A program made the translations under genes and the position numbers. A stretch of 64,000 nucleotides of DNA, taken from the NCBI GenBank assembly GCA_030323885.1, contig CM059186.1, positions 171,539,230-171,603,229 of the forward strand, given 5' to 3'. Within the stretch, counting starts at the first letter, position 1; every line of letters begins with the position of its first letter. Positions 22,363 to 33,603 of the stretch are shown one piece after another. A model generated the notes under the pieces. The model made no database searches. It was not told the DNA's origin and saw nothing but the letters and a program-made list of their open reading frames with translations. The stretch is from Branchipolynoe longqiensis (taxonomy: Eukaryota > Annelida > Polychaeta > Phyllodocida > Polynoidae).

Positions 22363-23810
22363 TCCCAGATAGCACACAGCCGTCGGGCCGACGTCGGCTA
22401 TTGGTCGCACCGTCGCGATCGACTTTCCACCGTCGGGCCGCCGTCGGGCCACCGGTGGATTTCCGACGTTGGGAATCAATCCCTTTCCACTTTTGAGCCA
22501 CCGTCGGGCCGCCGGTTGATTTCCGACGTTAGGGTTCAATCCCTTTCCACTTTTGAGCCACCGTCGGGCCACCGTCGGGCCGCCGGTAGTGTTCCGACGT
22601 TAGGGTTCAATCCCTTTCCGCTTTTGAGTCACAGTCGGGCCTTCGTCGGCCCGACGGCGGTGTTCCGACGTTTGGGTTCAATCCAAATTTCCACTTTTGA
22701 GCCGTCGGGCCACCGTCGGGCCGCCGGTGGTTTTCCGACGTTAGGGTTCAATCCCTTTCCACTTTTGATTCACCGTCGGGCCATCGTCGGCCCGACGGTG
22801 GTGGGCCGCCGCAGGTTTGCATTCATTTTCCACGTCTGGTACACCGTCGGGCCACCGTCGCCCCGACGGTGGTGTCCCGACCTTAGGTTTTAAACCTTTT
22901 CCACTTTTGAGCCACCGTCGGGCCACCGTCGGGCCGCCGGTGGTGTTCCGACGTTAGGGTTCAATCCCTTTCCACTTTTGATTCACCGTCGGGCCATCGT
23001 CGGCTCGACGGTGGTGGGCCGCCGCAGGTTTGCATTCATTTTCCACGTCTGGTCCACCGTCGAGCCACCGTCGAGCCGACGGTGGTGGGCCGCGCATGCG
23101 CAGTTCTTTAAATTTGGATTCCGGCTCGAGTCGCCCGCGGACCACGTGCGATTGTTGATCAGTGTTCTTTTTCTACCAATAACTCCAGAAATACCAGGAA
23201 TTTTAAGGAATTATTTAACAGGTATGTTTATTAATATGTTTAGATTGTTTTGTAAAAGTTTTGTAATTTATTACGAAGTATTAGTGGAATTATTCGTGTT
23301 AATACGATTTGAATTATCCGATACGGTTTGTTTACTTCGAATCGCCACCGGAACACATGTGATTGTTGATCAGTGTTCTTTTTCTACCAGTAACTCCAGA
23401 AATCCCAGGAATTTTAAGGAATCATTTACCAGGTTTGTTTATTAATATGTTTAGATTATTTTGTAAAAGTTTTGTAATTTATTACGAAGTATTAATGGAA
23501 TTATTCGTGTTAATACGATTTGAATTACCCTGTACAGAATTTTGACGAAGGACCGCCATCTTGGTTTTTTCCGAGAAGACACTGTCACTATAGTGTCAAT
23601 ACGTACAGACTATATTAAATTTATATGGTATGGGTTCTCGATTTCTATTAATTTTGAATAAAACTAATATTTTTACAGTGACAGTGTCTTCTCGGCTCGT
23701 CGGCCCGACGGCGTTTGTCGCCGTCGCCCCGACGGCGGGAGGTTGGACAAAACAACGTCGGCCCGACGGCGTTTTCCACCGTCGGGCCGACGACTGTGTG
23801 CTGTCTGGGA
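22363..23810. mobile_element. TIR element filled with CCGTCGGGCC tandem repeats
   Basis: Ends TCCCAGATAGCACACAGCCG and inverted TCCCAGACAGCACACAGTCG, then GGGCCGACG. The interior has about ten units of about 62 bp, or longer compound units, built on CCGTCGGGCC and TTAGGGTTCAATCCCTTTCC (22420-23095). It also has two copies of a roughly 180-bp AT-rich unit (about 23148-23330 and 23360-23537) and a perfect-arm hairpin (23571-23695). No transposase found; superfamily unknown. Confidence 0.7.
23571..23695. repeat. Hairpin-forming inverted repeat
   Basis: Arms CCGAGAAGACACTGTCACT (23571) and AGTGACAGTGTCTTCTCGG (ending 23695) around a loop of about 87 bp, inside the 22363-23810 element. May be a small nested MITE. 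Confidence 0.75.
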
Positions 23811-24065
23811 TGCCGATGTAAGAAACTGCATGGTGCTGCCCCCCAGCAGCTTTTGCTTCCTTGGCAGGGGGGTTGCTGCTTGCTCCGCTATTCGGCGCTG
23901 CTGTGACATATACACTGCTGAGCCACACCAATTGTGCCATTCGGCATTCTCCACATCGGCATACTACTACTGCCTTTTATTTTAATTTTTATGTGATTCG
24001 GTAGGGCGTTTTCAGCCCAGCCAGATACTTTGTAATTTATATATTAGTAGTCCCAAGTATAAATT

Positions 24066-24131
24066 TGTAGGTCATTGGGTTGACTCGGCCAGGGTTCAAA
24101 CCCAGGGGTTCGAATCCCACGACCTACCAGA
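24066..24131 (+). repeat. tRNA-like repeat, copy 2
   Basis: GTAGGTC and GACCTAC bracket about 50 nt as a perfect 7-bp acceptor-like stem, with GGTTCGAATCCC inside. The interior is too short for D and anticodon arms and the T-stem does not pair, so it is a SINE or tRNA relic. Same family as 13393-13457. Confidence 0.55.
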
Positions 24132-24477
24132 ACCGGACGCGGGCACTCAACTGATTCGGCTATCATGTCGATAGAAAAGAAAGTGACGGCACCAACGGTC
24201 ACATGCGTTGGGCCAAGAGCAAGACATAGAATAATCGATACTATAATAACAAGATTCCATTCTTTGCCTTTATACTTGCATAATGTATATGTGATGTATA
24301 AAACTTATGCGAGTATAAAGGCGCGTAAGGGAATATCCCCATCTGGCCACCCTGATTCTGTGTCCTACTTTATGGGTGGCCCCTCCCCTGGGTGGGACAG
24401 CTGGCGCCACCCCCCCCCCCAGTGCCGCGAATACTGTCACTCGCGCACTGGAATTTATATATATATGAAGAGTTTAG

Positions 24478-24716
24478 ACGCAAAACCACATGAACGCCAA
24501 TCCAAAAGTTGAGATTAACATTGGAATCAAACCTGTATCAAAGTTTTATTTTTTTACATTCCTACTTTTTTGTTCATTGTTCCATAAATCATGTCATCAC
24601 AAGAAAAGTAGAATTAGTGAAAAATTAAAATTATTTTCAGGGAAAAATCTTTTATTTTAATAAAATGTTTAGATTGGCATTTACGTGGTTTAGATTGGCG
24701 TTTACGTTCATTTATA
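24478..24716 (+). repeat. Dispersed repeat family R1, copy 2
   Basis: Starts AAAACCACATGAACGCCAATC and ends GATTGGCGTTTACGTTCAT, giving inverted ends of about 18 bp. It resembles 13063-13287. A MITE is likely. Confidence 0.5.
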
Positions 24717-25056
24717 TGATCCATAATGTATCATGCGAGTATAAAGGCACGAATTGGAATCTCGTTATATATTTTTTTTATATATATATGATGTATAAGC
24801 ATTATACAAGTATAATTAATGAGAAGCTTTCACTCCTTATTATTATCTGAACTCATTTAATGTACTGCTCTTACTATAGACAAGATCACCGTTCCAACTG
24901 CACATGCGCTGAAAACGGCGTTGGCAGCAAAGCAAATCTGTCTGGCTATTGAGTTTGCCGATACGCATAGGGCAAAACTTTGATTTTATTCAAAATGAAT
25001 AGAAATACATTACAATTTGTCATAAACATGTATGCACACATGCAATATAATGATCT

Positions 25057-26179
25057 GGGCCCGTAGTGGTGCCAGGCGTAGCCGGTGCTACACACTAGCT
25101 CTGGGGTAGCTATCCGCGGCTAGCGGCGGGTTGGAGAAATAGGTCAAGTCGTATTCACCAATGTCCAAGCCGCTGCAGATAGCTAACCATGAGTTTATTT
25201 ATAGATTTGTGAATTCCCTCGATTTGACAATATGAATAACGCCACCAATGTGGCGGCAGCGTTGATATCGGTTCGCTTTTAGGGTTAATTTGATTAAATT
25301 TCACTTATTGCGTATGTAATTCTGTTAAATATGACAGCATTAAATAGATTTGGGCCTAATATATAGCTGCCGATTTGGTGGCAGTGGTGGCGGCGATTTG
25401 TTTTGTTTACATTCGTCTATTCGACAGCATGACTATCGACGCCAAGCCAGCAGCGGCGTTAATATTGCTTCGAATTTAGGGTTAATTTAATGAAATTTCA
25501 CTGTTAAATATGATGGTATTGAATAGATTTGGGCCTAATATATTGCTGCCGATGCAGTGGTGGCGGTGGCAGTGGCGGCGGCGATGTTTTGTTGATGTTC
25601 GACAGTATGGATAGTGTTGTCAATGCAGCGGCGGAGATTTGTTTAGTTTACATTCGTCGATTCGACAATATTAATATCACCACCAATGCAAATTTAGGGT
25701 TAAATTGATAAAATTTCACTTATTGCGTATGTAATTCTGTTAAATATGACAGCATTTAATAGATTTGGGCCTAATATACTGCCGCCGATACGCCGTTGGA
25801 CAGTATGGATATCGACGTCGCTGCGGCGGCGGCGATTTGTTTACTTTACATTCGTCGATTCGACAATATGCATAACGCCGCCAATGCGGCTCGCAGCGTT
25901 AATATTGGTTCGAATTTAGGGTTAAATTGATAAAATTTCACTTATTGCGTATGTAATTCTGTTAAATATGATAGCATTGAATAGATTGAGAGCCACACAC
26001 GCACACTAACTGGCGCGGCTAGCAGTTAAACCTGACTTGAAATCAGGGTAGCTTAGCCAAGGCTACAGTTGGCGGTTAGCGCTGGCACTGGCACATGAAT
26101 ACGGTTTTTCCACCATTAGCCGTGTGGGGCTACCGTAGCCATGGTTAAGGCCCTGGCACCAGCACATGAATACGGGCCC
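25057..26179. mobile_element. GGGCCCGTA-ended element with internal tandem repeats
   Basis: GGGCCCGTAGTGGTGCCAGG at the left and, inverted at the right, GGGCCCGTATTCATGTGCTG then GTGCCAGGG, so the ends match with a short indel. Between about 25195 and 25990 lie about four units of about 190-230 bp, each with CATTCGTCGATTCGACAATA, TTAGGGTTAA, GTATGTAATTCTGTTAAATA and GATTTGGGCCTAATAT. No ORF. Superfamily unassigned. Confidence 0.65.
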
Positions 26180-26707
26180 TGATGAATATAGCTAAGACAA
26201 ATTTACACTAGCCATAGTTAAACATTTTGAGCTAAGAAACATACAATTCCACACAAAACAATCAAGTCACTTTAAGGCTGATATCCACATCACCATTATT
26301 AATTCTTGTTCTAAATATTAAAATGCCAAATGTGTCAACATACACTTGTTTCAAAGAAATATATAACCAATATCTGATTAACCCTACTCATATTCTAGTT
26401 CTACATATGTCATTAACCATAGGATATAAATAAAAAACATTAATAAAATAAGTAAAACTGACTCTGGCTATGGCTCTAGCACTAGTCTGAGTGCCCAGAT
26501 TTGTCTAAATCTAAATGCACATGGCATAAGATGTGCTGATCATATTGATGTAAATGCAATACTGGATAAAAGATTAATATCTTAATTTATTATATATATT
26601 TTTTGAGTTGGTATTCTATGTTTCAAACAAGAGCTCAGATGAGCTGAAACTTGCACATTTCATAGCTTCACCCAGTGTATTAGCATGTGCCATGTTCATC
26701 TCGCAGG
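26180..26707. other. Non-coding stretch downstream of the peptide gene
   Basis: AT-rich, no element or gene recognised. Confidence 0.6.
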
Positions 26708-26713
26708 TTTATT
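26708..26713 (-). terminator. Candidate polyadenylation signal AATAAA
   Basis: AATAAA on the minus strand, about 325 nt after the stop of the secreted-peptide gene; the first such hexamer downstream. Confidence 0.4.
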
Positions 26714-27036
26714 TTTCTTCTACGCATCCCACAATGCACCGCGCGGCTGGAATGGTGATGTAGTCTATTAATTGTTCATTGACTTTGAAACCGGGCCCAA
26801 TGTGGCGCCCCCTCTCTGCAAATGCGCTAACCTGTCTGGCCACACTCAGTCCCTCTGCCACGCGATTAAAAAAATAAAAATAAACACGGCACAATAGGAT
26901 ATTTAAACTAGAACCGGAACATGTCGATGTCGGTTCTAGTCGCGTTGAGTCCCACTTGACCGCACCACCACCATGGTAACCACACAATCAGTAACCCTTC
27001 ATGCACCCATTATCGCCCACCCGCGCGTCCTCGAAC

Positions 27037-27414
27037 TTAGAAGAACTCGTTCTCCATGTAGGCCATGTTGCGGTAGCAGTTGAACCTGACCTCATAGCGG
27101 GGCACCCCGGGGCCGGGCCGCGCCCTCAGACAGTCCGTCAGGCAGTAGTCGGGGTCGTACGCCTGCCACATGCCGCACTCCACCTGGCACTTCACGGCGC
27201 AGTCGTCGCGACGCCTGATGGCGCGACGCCTGATGGCGCGCCGCAGCGCCACGGCGCGCCGCAGCGCCACGTCGCGGGGGACGCCGCCGCCGCCAGGGTT
27301 CCTTTTGTGGGCGGCGGCTGTATGGCTTAGTGGCTGGGCGGCGTCTGTGTGCGCGCGCAGCAGCAGCGCGACTAGAAGTCCCGCTAGGGGCAGCACGGTG
27401 TGGAGACGCTGCAT
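27037..27414 (-). CDS. Secreted cysteine-rich peptide precursor (unrecognised family)
   Basis: The 125-aa frame from ATG 27414 starts with a clear signal peptide (MQRLHTVLPLAGLLVALLLR, cleavage likely after AHTDA). Then comes a propeptide with a KR site and an Arg-rich stretch made of duplicated units (VALRRA twice, AIRRR twice). A C-terminal domain beginning DDC has six cysteines spaced C-x3-C-x3-C-x10-C-x3-C-x17-C. This layout is that of a processed secreted peptide or neuropeptide. The family is not recognised, and a defence or toxin-like peptide cannot be excluded. GC-rich codons contrast with the AT-rich flanks and support real coding. A pyrimidine/CA-rich tract ending CCCACACAG lies directly before the ATG, so it may be a splice acceptor with an upstream 5' UTR exon. 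An in-frame upstream ATG at 27510 falls in the MITE and is probably irrelevant. Confidence 0.75.
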   Translation of the reverse strand: MQRLHTVLPLAGLLVALLLRAHTDAAQPLSHTAAAHKRNPGGGGVPRDVALRRAVALRRAIRRRAIRRRDDCAVKCQVECGMWQAYDPDYCLTDCLRARPGPGVPRYEVRFNCYRNMAYMENEFF

Positions 27415-27493
27415 CTGTGTGGGTGGGTTTGTGGGTGTCTGGGTGTGTGGAGAAAAGAAGATGGGATTACTCGGTGTGTTAGTGTTATCAAAA

Positions 27494-27680
27494 GCCCTGT
27501 TCACACACACACCTTAAGTCGCCTCAACTAGTTTGCCTCATCTACGACACCTTAAAACGTGTGTGTGAACGTGCAGCTGAGGTGAATTAGGGCTGATTCG
27601 ACTCAACTAGTTCACCTCATGTAAACCACTTCACGAGGTGAATTAGTTGAGGCGACTTAAGGTGTGTGTATGAACAGGGC
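27494..27680. mobile_element. Harbinger-like MITE upstream of the peptide gene
   Basis: 187 bp with long (about 45 bp) inverted ends: GCCCTGTTCACACACACACC and its inverse, then TTAAGTCGCCTCAACTAGTT. Flanks are AAA on the left and TAA on the right, compatible with a decayed TWA duplication. Related in its terminal bases to 5627-6178. Lies about 80 bp upstream of the peptide ATG. Confidence 0.7.
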
Positions 27681-27681
27681 T

Positions 27682-27772
27682 AAAGACAATGTACAACAAG
27701 ACGCGCCACTCAGCGATTTTTCATATAGGAATTTCTGAAATAATCATGCAGTGGTGCCATCCCACGGCAAAC
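27682..27772 (+). mobile_element. Partial AAAGACAATGTAC-family element
   Basis: Matches 5066-5155 closely (AAAGACAATGTAC, then CATATAGGAATTTCTGAAAT and AATCATGCAGTGG). Only the first about 90 bp are present, directly abutting the Harbinger-like MITE. Confidence 0.75.
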
Positions 27773-27833
27773 AAGAGTAGTATAGAGAGGACCGATATGG
27801 GTCCATATTACGTAATCGTCCCGCGTCAGAGGA

Positions 27834-28440
27834 CCGACGCGGTACAATGACCTTAGATGACCCATTGCATGTTTGCACCGCGGGACAATGGGAATCAGTG
27901 ACCTGAGATGACCCATTGCATGTTTGCATCCTTTTTGACTGGAATGATGACGTCACTGTTCAGGTTGAACTAATTTGACCTTTTTGACTGGAATGATGAC
28001 GTCACTGTTCAGGTTCTACCCATTGCGGGACAATGGGAATCAGTGACCTGAGATGACCCATTGCATGTTTGCATCCTTTTTGACTGGAATGATGACGTCA
28101 CTGTTCAGGTTGAACTCATTTGACCTTTTTGACTGGAATGATGACGTCACTGTTCAGGTTCTACCCATTGCATGTTTGCAGGATTTTAGGTTGAACTGAT
28201 TTGACCTTTTTGACTGGAATGATGACGTCACTGTTCTACCTTGCAGGACGACCATCGGTTTTTGATTGAACTCATTTGACCTTCGCTTGCAGGATGGACA
28301 GATGTTTTTGATTGAACTCATTTGACCTTTTTTGACTGGATTGATGACGTCATGTTTCTGGTTGAACTTCGCTTGCAGGATGATTATCTGTTTTTTTTTT
28401 TTTGCTCGGATTGATTTAACCTTTGTTTGACTGGAATGAT
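27834..28440. repeat. Tandem repeat of about 49 bp containing CRE octamers
   Basis: Units of the form TTTTTGACTGGAATGATGACGTCA... GTTCAGGTTGAAC...CATTTGACC, interspersed with a second unit (AATGGGAATCAGTGACCTG, CCCATTGCATGTTTGCA). Degenerates toward 28440. Lies between the divergently oriented peptide gene (minus) and polymerase gene (plus). Confidence 0.85.
27948..28352. promoter_or_regulatory. Cluster of six perfect CRE sites (TGACGTCA)
   Basis: Palindromic TGACGTCA at 27948-27955, 27997-28004, 28093-28100, 28142-28149, 28223-28230 and 28345-28352, with a seventh decayed site at about 28438. CREB/ATF factors bind this octamer. The spacing follows the tandem unit, so the array may be a by-product of repeat expansion. 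It sits 534-938 bp upstream of the peptide ATG and 225-629 bp upstream of the polymerase start. Confidence 0.5.
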
Positions 28441-28576
28441 GACGCCTCCATTCCAGTCGGAGTTTTCTTGATGATTCAATCTCATTCAGTCAGTCAAGAA
28501 CCCCACCATCTCCCACCATCACTTCAACCTCAAGCAATTTTCAATATGAATGAATAATAATATATGAAAGACTACA

Positions 28577-31500
28577 ATGGAGAAGCAACAGGTGTGTGTA
28601 CTCAGTTTTATTTATTTATATAAAATATACATATAATTTTATAATTTAGATTTTCGAATTTTAATAGAAATAATAAAATGAAAGAGTCTATTTTACAATT
28701 TTGATAAAATAATAATAATAAAAAAGAATGAACGAATAAAAAAAAAAGAAAGTTTTTCCTTCTCTCTCTCTCTTCTTGATTCCCTCCTTCCTACCATCCT
28801 CCATTCAAGCTGAAAATAGAAGAAGAAGAAGAAAAAAATACTATTTACTATGAAATTGTTATTTATTTATTTTCAGAGACATTCATGCGCCACATGCTCA
28901 AAGATTTTTACTTCCGATTCCGGTTTGTGGAAGCATCACTCCAGAGTCTACACATGTCGCGCATCACTTCAACCGCTCACTTGCAATCGATGTGGGGAGC
29001 TATTCCACTCCTTGCTAGGACGAAGAAGACATGAGAATAGATGCACTTCCAGAATCGAATCACGATCTCGATCACGATCACGTTCACGTTCACGATCTCG
29101 ATCACGTTCGCGCTCGAAATCGCAATCAGCTGCTGTTGTTGATTCTACTACTACTACTACTACTTTCAACACTTTCAAGTGTGGAGAGTGTGAAATCAGT
29201 TTTTCTCATATGAGAGATTTATTGAGACATATGAAGATACATAGAATTCAATGTTCTCTATGCTCAGAAATTTTGGAGAATAGTAGAATTCTTAATAGGC
29301 ATATGCGATTACAACATGGGAATTATATTTCTACTCCCGCTGCATCAACATCATCACCATCTTCTACTGCTGCTTTTTCCTCACCACATTTCAGGAAAGA
29401 TGAAAATGTTGAATATGCTAATGATGATGTTACTAGTAAAAGACACAACGTTTCAAAGAGTAGCAATATTTCTTGTATAGATTGTGGTAAACGATTTCCA
29501 TCATGGAGACATTTGATCTCACATAGATGGATTCACGCTTCAGGAGAATCATCTCCGCATCAAGAACCTTGGGCTGTAGATTCTAATATTCTCCCACCTT
29601 GGGGTGAGGGAGAGGACATTGACATTCCATTACGTCTGCTTTATATGGAAAATCGCAATACTATTTTAGCTCCTCACATCATGGGAAAAGTTAGAGGAAT
29701 CTATAACTTCCCTGTTCCCGATTTCACTGGGGATACCTCATTGATAGAAGAACATCTTTGTTCTATTTATGAGATAGAAAAAACTTCATTTAAGATTAAC
29801 TTTGCTTTTGGAATAATTTTGAAATCGATTGAAACCGCTGAATATCGTTATTTCACAGCTTATTTTAATTCAACAATTTTTTATTTCCCCCGCTCTGTTA
29901 ATAATCACGCTAATCTATTAGCATTATTTGATTTTATTAGAAAGATAGATGTAGAGCGAATAATTCAGTCGATGGGTGAAAATTCCAAATGGTGTAAAGT
30001 TTACATTACCAATGTTAATTATTATGTTTTCCGAAAATCCTTTGTTATTGGGAGAGCGAATGATGTTCCGGATTACATTCATGCAAAGAGATCGATCAGA
30101 TCCTTTTCGAAAACTAGTAACAATAATAATTTATGTTTTTTTCACTGTTTAGCTCATCATACAGAGAAGAACTTTCAAAAGATGCGAAAGCTTTCTCAGA
30201 AATTATGTGATGAATGGATGTTCTTCTGTAATTCACAATGGATAGCTTTTCAGAAGACAAAGTTTGAAGGTGTCAGATTAGAAGACATTCCAACATTGGA
30301 GTGTTGTTTTAATATTAGTATAAATGTTTACTCATTGCAAGAAGATGATACATGTATTTCTCTTTATTCCTCTCAATTTTCTACTGCTTCTGAAGACCTC
30401 AATCTAAATCTTTCCAATTCTCATTTTGGATATATCTCTAGTATGGAGTTGTATGCTAGTAAATATGCTTGTAGGAATTGTGATAAACTTTTTTGTTTTA
30501 AGACAGGAGTTGTAAAGCATGAGAAAGTATGCACAAATAAGGTTAGATTTATATATCCGGGAGGGATGTATTCTGCTTCAAAAACTATCTTTGATGACTT
30601 GCGTGATAGTTTAAATATAGATTGTGAACAACATTTACAAAACTTTCCTTGGTTTGCGGTATACGATTTTGAATGTTTACTTCCTGAAAAACCTCTTCAC
30701 CAGGAAAGAGAAGTAAATGAAAGTGGTGATGATGAGATTGATGATGATGATGATGAGATTGATGAAGCTAATGCGAATGAGCAAAGAAATTTAAGGTGGT
30801 GTATAGAGCATAAACCCATTTGTGTTAGCATATCTTCAAACATTCCCGGTTATCTAGATCCCAAATGCATCATTGAAGAAGATTTAAATACATTACTTTC
30901 TAAGATGGAGATTTATTTGAGTGAAATACAGGACGCGCTGAAAATATTATCAAAAACACGATGGAAAGCGATTCATAGGAGGTTAAATGAGTTATTTATT
31001 TCCTATAATTCACCTTCAAGTGCTTACATCCCTATTGTGAGAGTTAGAGAGAGTGAGGGAGATGTTATCAATGACGTTGATATCAATGATGAGCTTATCA
31101 ATGATGAGATTTATATCAATGATGACATTGATATCAATGATGATGATGCTGATATCAATGATGACATTGATATCAATGATGAACTTGATAACAATGATGA
31201 AGATGAAGATGATGGTAATGATGATGATGTTGATGATGATGATGCGGGAGAGGATTTCAATGATGATGATAATGATGATGATAATGATGATGATGATGAT
31301 GCAAAAGGAGAAGGAGAATATCTGTTTGACTCACCCATAGCAAAGAAATTTACTGGAGACGACTACTCCGCCGATTCAATGCGTGCTGAAAAGATAAGAT
31401 TGCGAATATTGAAATCTATAGAAAAGTTAAAGGAACGGTTTGAGACATATTGCTATTGTCTTCCTTGTTTAGGTTTCAACTCCAGTAGGTATGACCTTCC

Positions 31501-33603
31501 AGCTGTGCAAGCTTCATTTGCAAAGCACTTCAATCTTGAAAATGAATTGAACTATATTGTTAAAAAAGCAAATCAATACAGTGCTATTGTAACAAAGAAG
31601 TTTGCCTTTTTAGATATCAGTCTTTTTCTTGCAAGTGGAAGTAGCTATTCCAAGTTTCTTGTAGCTTATTCAGCTCCAGATTTTAAAAGCTATTTACCTT
31701 ATGAATGGTTAACATCTTTTTCAAACTTTCTCACCCCACTCTTCCTGAATATGAGACTTTTTATTCTAAACTCAAAAATGTTAATGTGTTAGAGGAGGAA
31801 TATATTGAGTGGGAAAAGAAGGGAGATATTGATTCCACCCCGCCTAAGACTGGGGGCATGAAGTATAATGATTTGCAAATGATCTGGATGGAGAAGGGAA
31901 TGTCAACTTTTCGCGATTTCCTAATTTACTACGCAAATTTAGATACAAAACCGTGTGTCACAGCAGTAGAAAACATGCTGGCTTTCTATATTTCTTTACA
32001 TATCGATCCTCTAAAAACATCTATCTCAGCACCAGGTATAGCTCGCAGATTATTTTTCCAATCAGCTAAGGAAAACGAATGCTTCTTTTCAAGTTTTTGT
32101 GAACAAGATGCTGATCTATATACCAAAATTAAAACTTGCGCCTTTGGGGGACCAAGTATAATTTTTAAAAGATATGCTAAGGTGGGAGAGACTTTCCTAC
32201 GCAATAACCCCGAGAAACCTTGTCGATCTATTCAGGGATATGATTCTAATGCGATGTATTAATATTGCCTCTCTCAAAAACTCCCAATTTTATTCCCATT
32301 TAGACGAAAGTTGGAGAATAACTTTAAACCTCAATGCAACTGGAAACATCTTGATATGTATAAATGGATGAATTGGAAATCACGAGAAAGCAATATTAGG
32401 ATTGAACATAAGCTTAACACTGGAAAAGAGGTGCAGATCGGTCCATATTTTGCTGATGGATACTGTCGAGAAAACAATACTATCTATGAATATAACGGAT
32501 GTTGGTTTCATGGACATCCTGCCAGTGAGTGTTCATTTTCTCCTTCCATTAGAAGCTCAATTATCAAATCACAGAAAGAGAAACATCTACTCACGCTAGC
32601 CAGAGAATACTATATTCAACAATGTGGTTTTAATTTGATTACAATATACGAATGTGCATTTAAAAAACTTTTACAAGAGAATTTGAGTATATCGCAAGCT
32701 GCAAATGAAATAATTCCTCCATTTTATATCAAACATCCTCACAGCATTTCTGTGGAAACTATTTTGATCGCTGTTGAAAGCGGAGAGCTGACGGGAATGG
32801 TGGAAGTAGATATTCACGTTCCCGACATATGGCCGAAAGGAAAGGAGCAAAAGCTTTCCCCTAAGGAATTCTTCTCAGAAATGGCTCCTATATTTTGTAA
32901 TGTAGATATTCCATTTGGTGAGTGGAGTCCCCTGATGCGTCAATTTGCATTTAAAAAAAGCTCGAAAGACCCTGTTAACACAAGAAGGCTTCTGGTCGGA
33001 GGTCTCCGAGGAGAGTGTATTTTGCTCGCTACTAATCTATTGCAATTTTATCTTAAGATGGGGCTTGTGGTCACAAAGATTTGGGAAGTGATCGAGTGGA
33101 GATTAGAATATTGCTTTAGAGGTTTCTGCGAGTTCATTACTAATGCTCGTAGGGAGGCGGATTCAAACCCCGTTTTTCAAATTAAGGGGGAGACTGCTAA
33201 GGTTATGGGGAATGCGAGTTATGGAAGTCTCCTAATGGATAAGTCAAAACATGTCAATGTATCTTATGTGAGGAGTATTCAGAAGGCGAAGCTAGCTGTT
33301 AATTCAAAATTATTCAAAAATATGACTGAACTAGATGATGAAACTTTTGAGATTGAACAGTGCAAACGCTCAATTCGTTTAGATATTCCTGTTCAATTGT
33401 TTTTTTTTGTTTTAAATACTGCTAAGTTAGTGCTTCTTCAGTGCTATTATTGCTTTCTAATTAAATTCATTGATAGAAGTGATTTTGAATTAACGCATTG
33501 CGATACAGATAGGTTGTATATGTCTTTTTCTGGTAAAGAGATGATAGATGTTGTAAAACCGGAGAGAAAAAAAGAATTTTTAAGTATGCTTTATGATCAT
33601 TGT
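28577..33603 (+). pseudogene. Protein-primed-type family B DNA polymerase (Maverick/Polinton/adintovirus-like), 5' part
   Basis: A mini-exon (28577-28591) ends CAG/GTGTGT; an acceptor TTTTCAG at 28870-28876 joins in frame to the zinc-finger region, implying a 285-bp intron. Domains in exon 2: several C2H2 fingers, an Arg-Ser repeat, and a conserved CFFHCLAHH region. Then come a CxxC...HxxxxC finger, Exo I YDFECL (about 30661), an Asp/Asn-rich tract, Exo II FNSSRYD (about 31474), motif A GYDSNAMY (32237-32260), a YEYNGCWFHGH module, motif B KVMGNASYGS (about 33200) and motif C CDTDRLY (about 33500). The gene is dead: a frameshift near 31718-31727, a TAA at 32260-32262, and a gypsy insertion after 33603. 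The remainder is at 47475-48060. No integrase, ATPase or capsid genes accompany it. Confidence 0.8.

Larger units (their letters stand above)
23811..25056. other. Non-coding stretch with repeat fragments
   Basis: No supported gene. Contains the tRNA-like repeat at 24066-24131 and the R1 repeat at 24478-24716; otherwise unremarkable. Confidence 0.6.

Noticed and set aside
22279..23145. Long frames in the CCGTCGGGCC region
   Set aside because: Tandem repeat translation products with identical repeats on both strands.
24066..24131. Functional tRNA gene
   Set aside because: The acceptor-like stem pairs but the body is about 62 nt with no D or anticodon arm, and the family is dispersed in both orientations.
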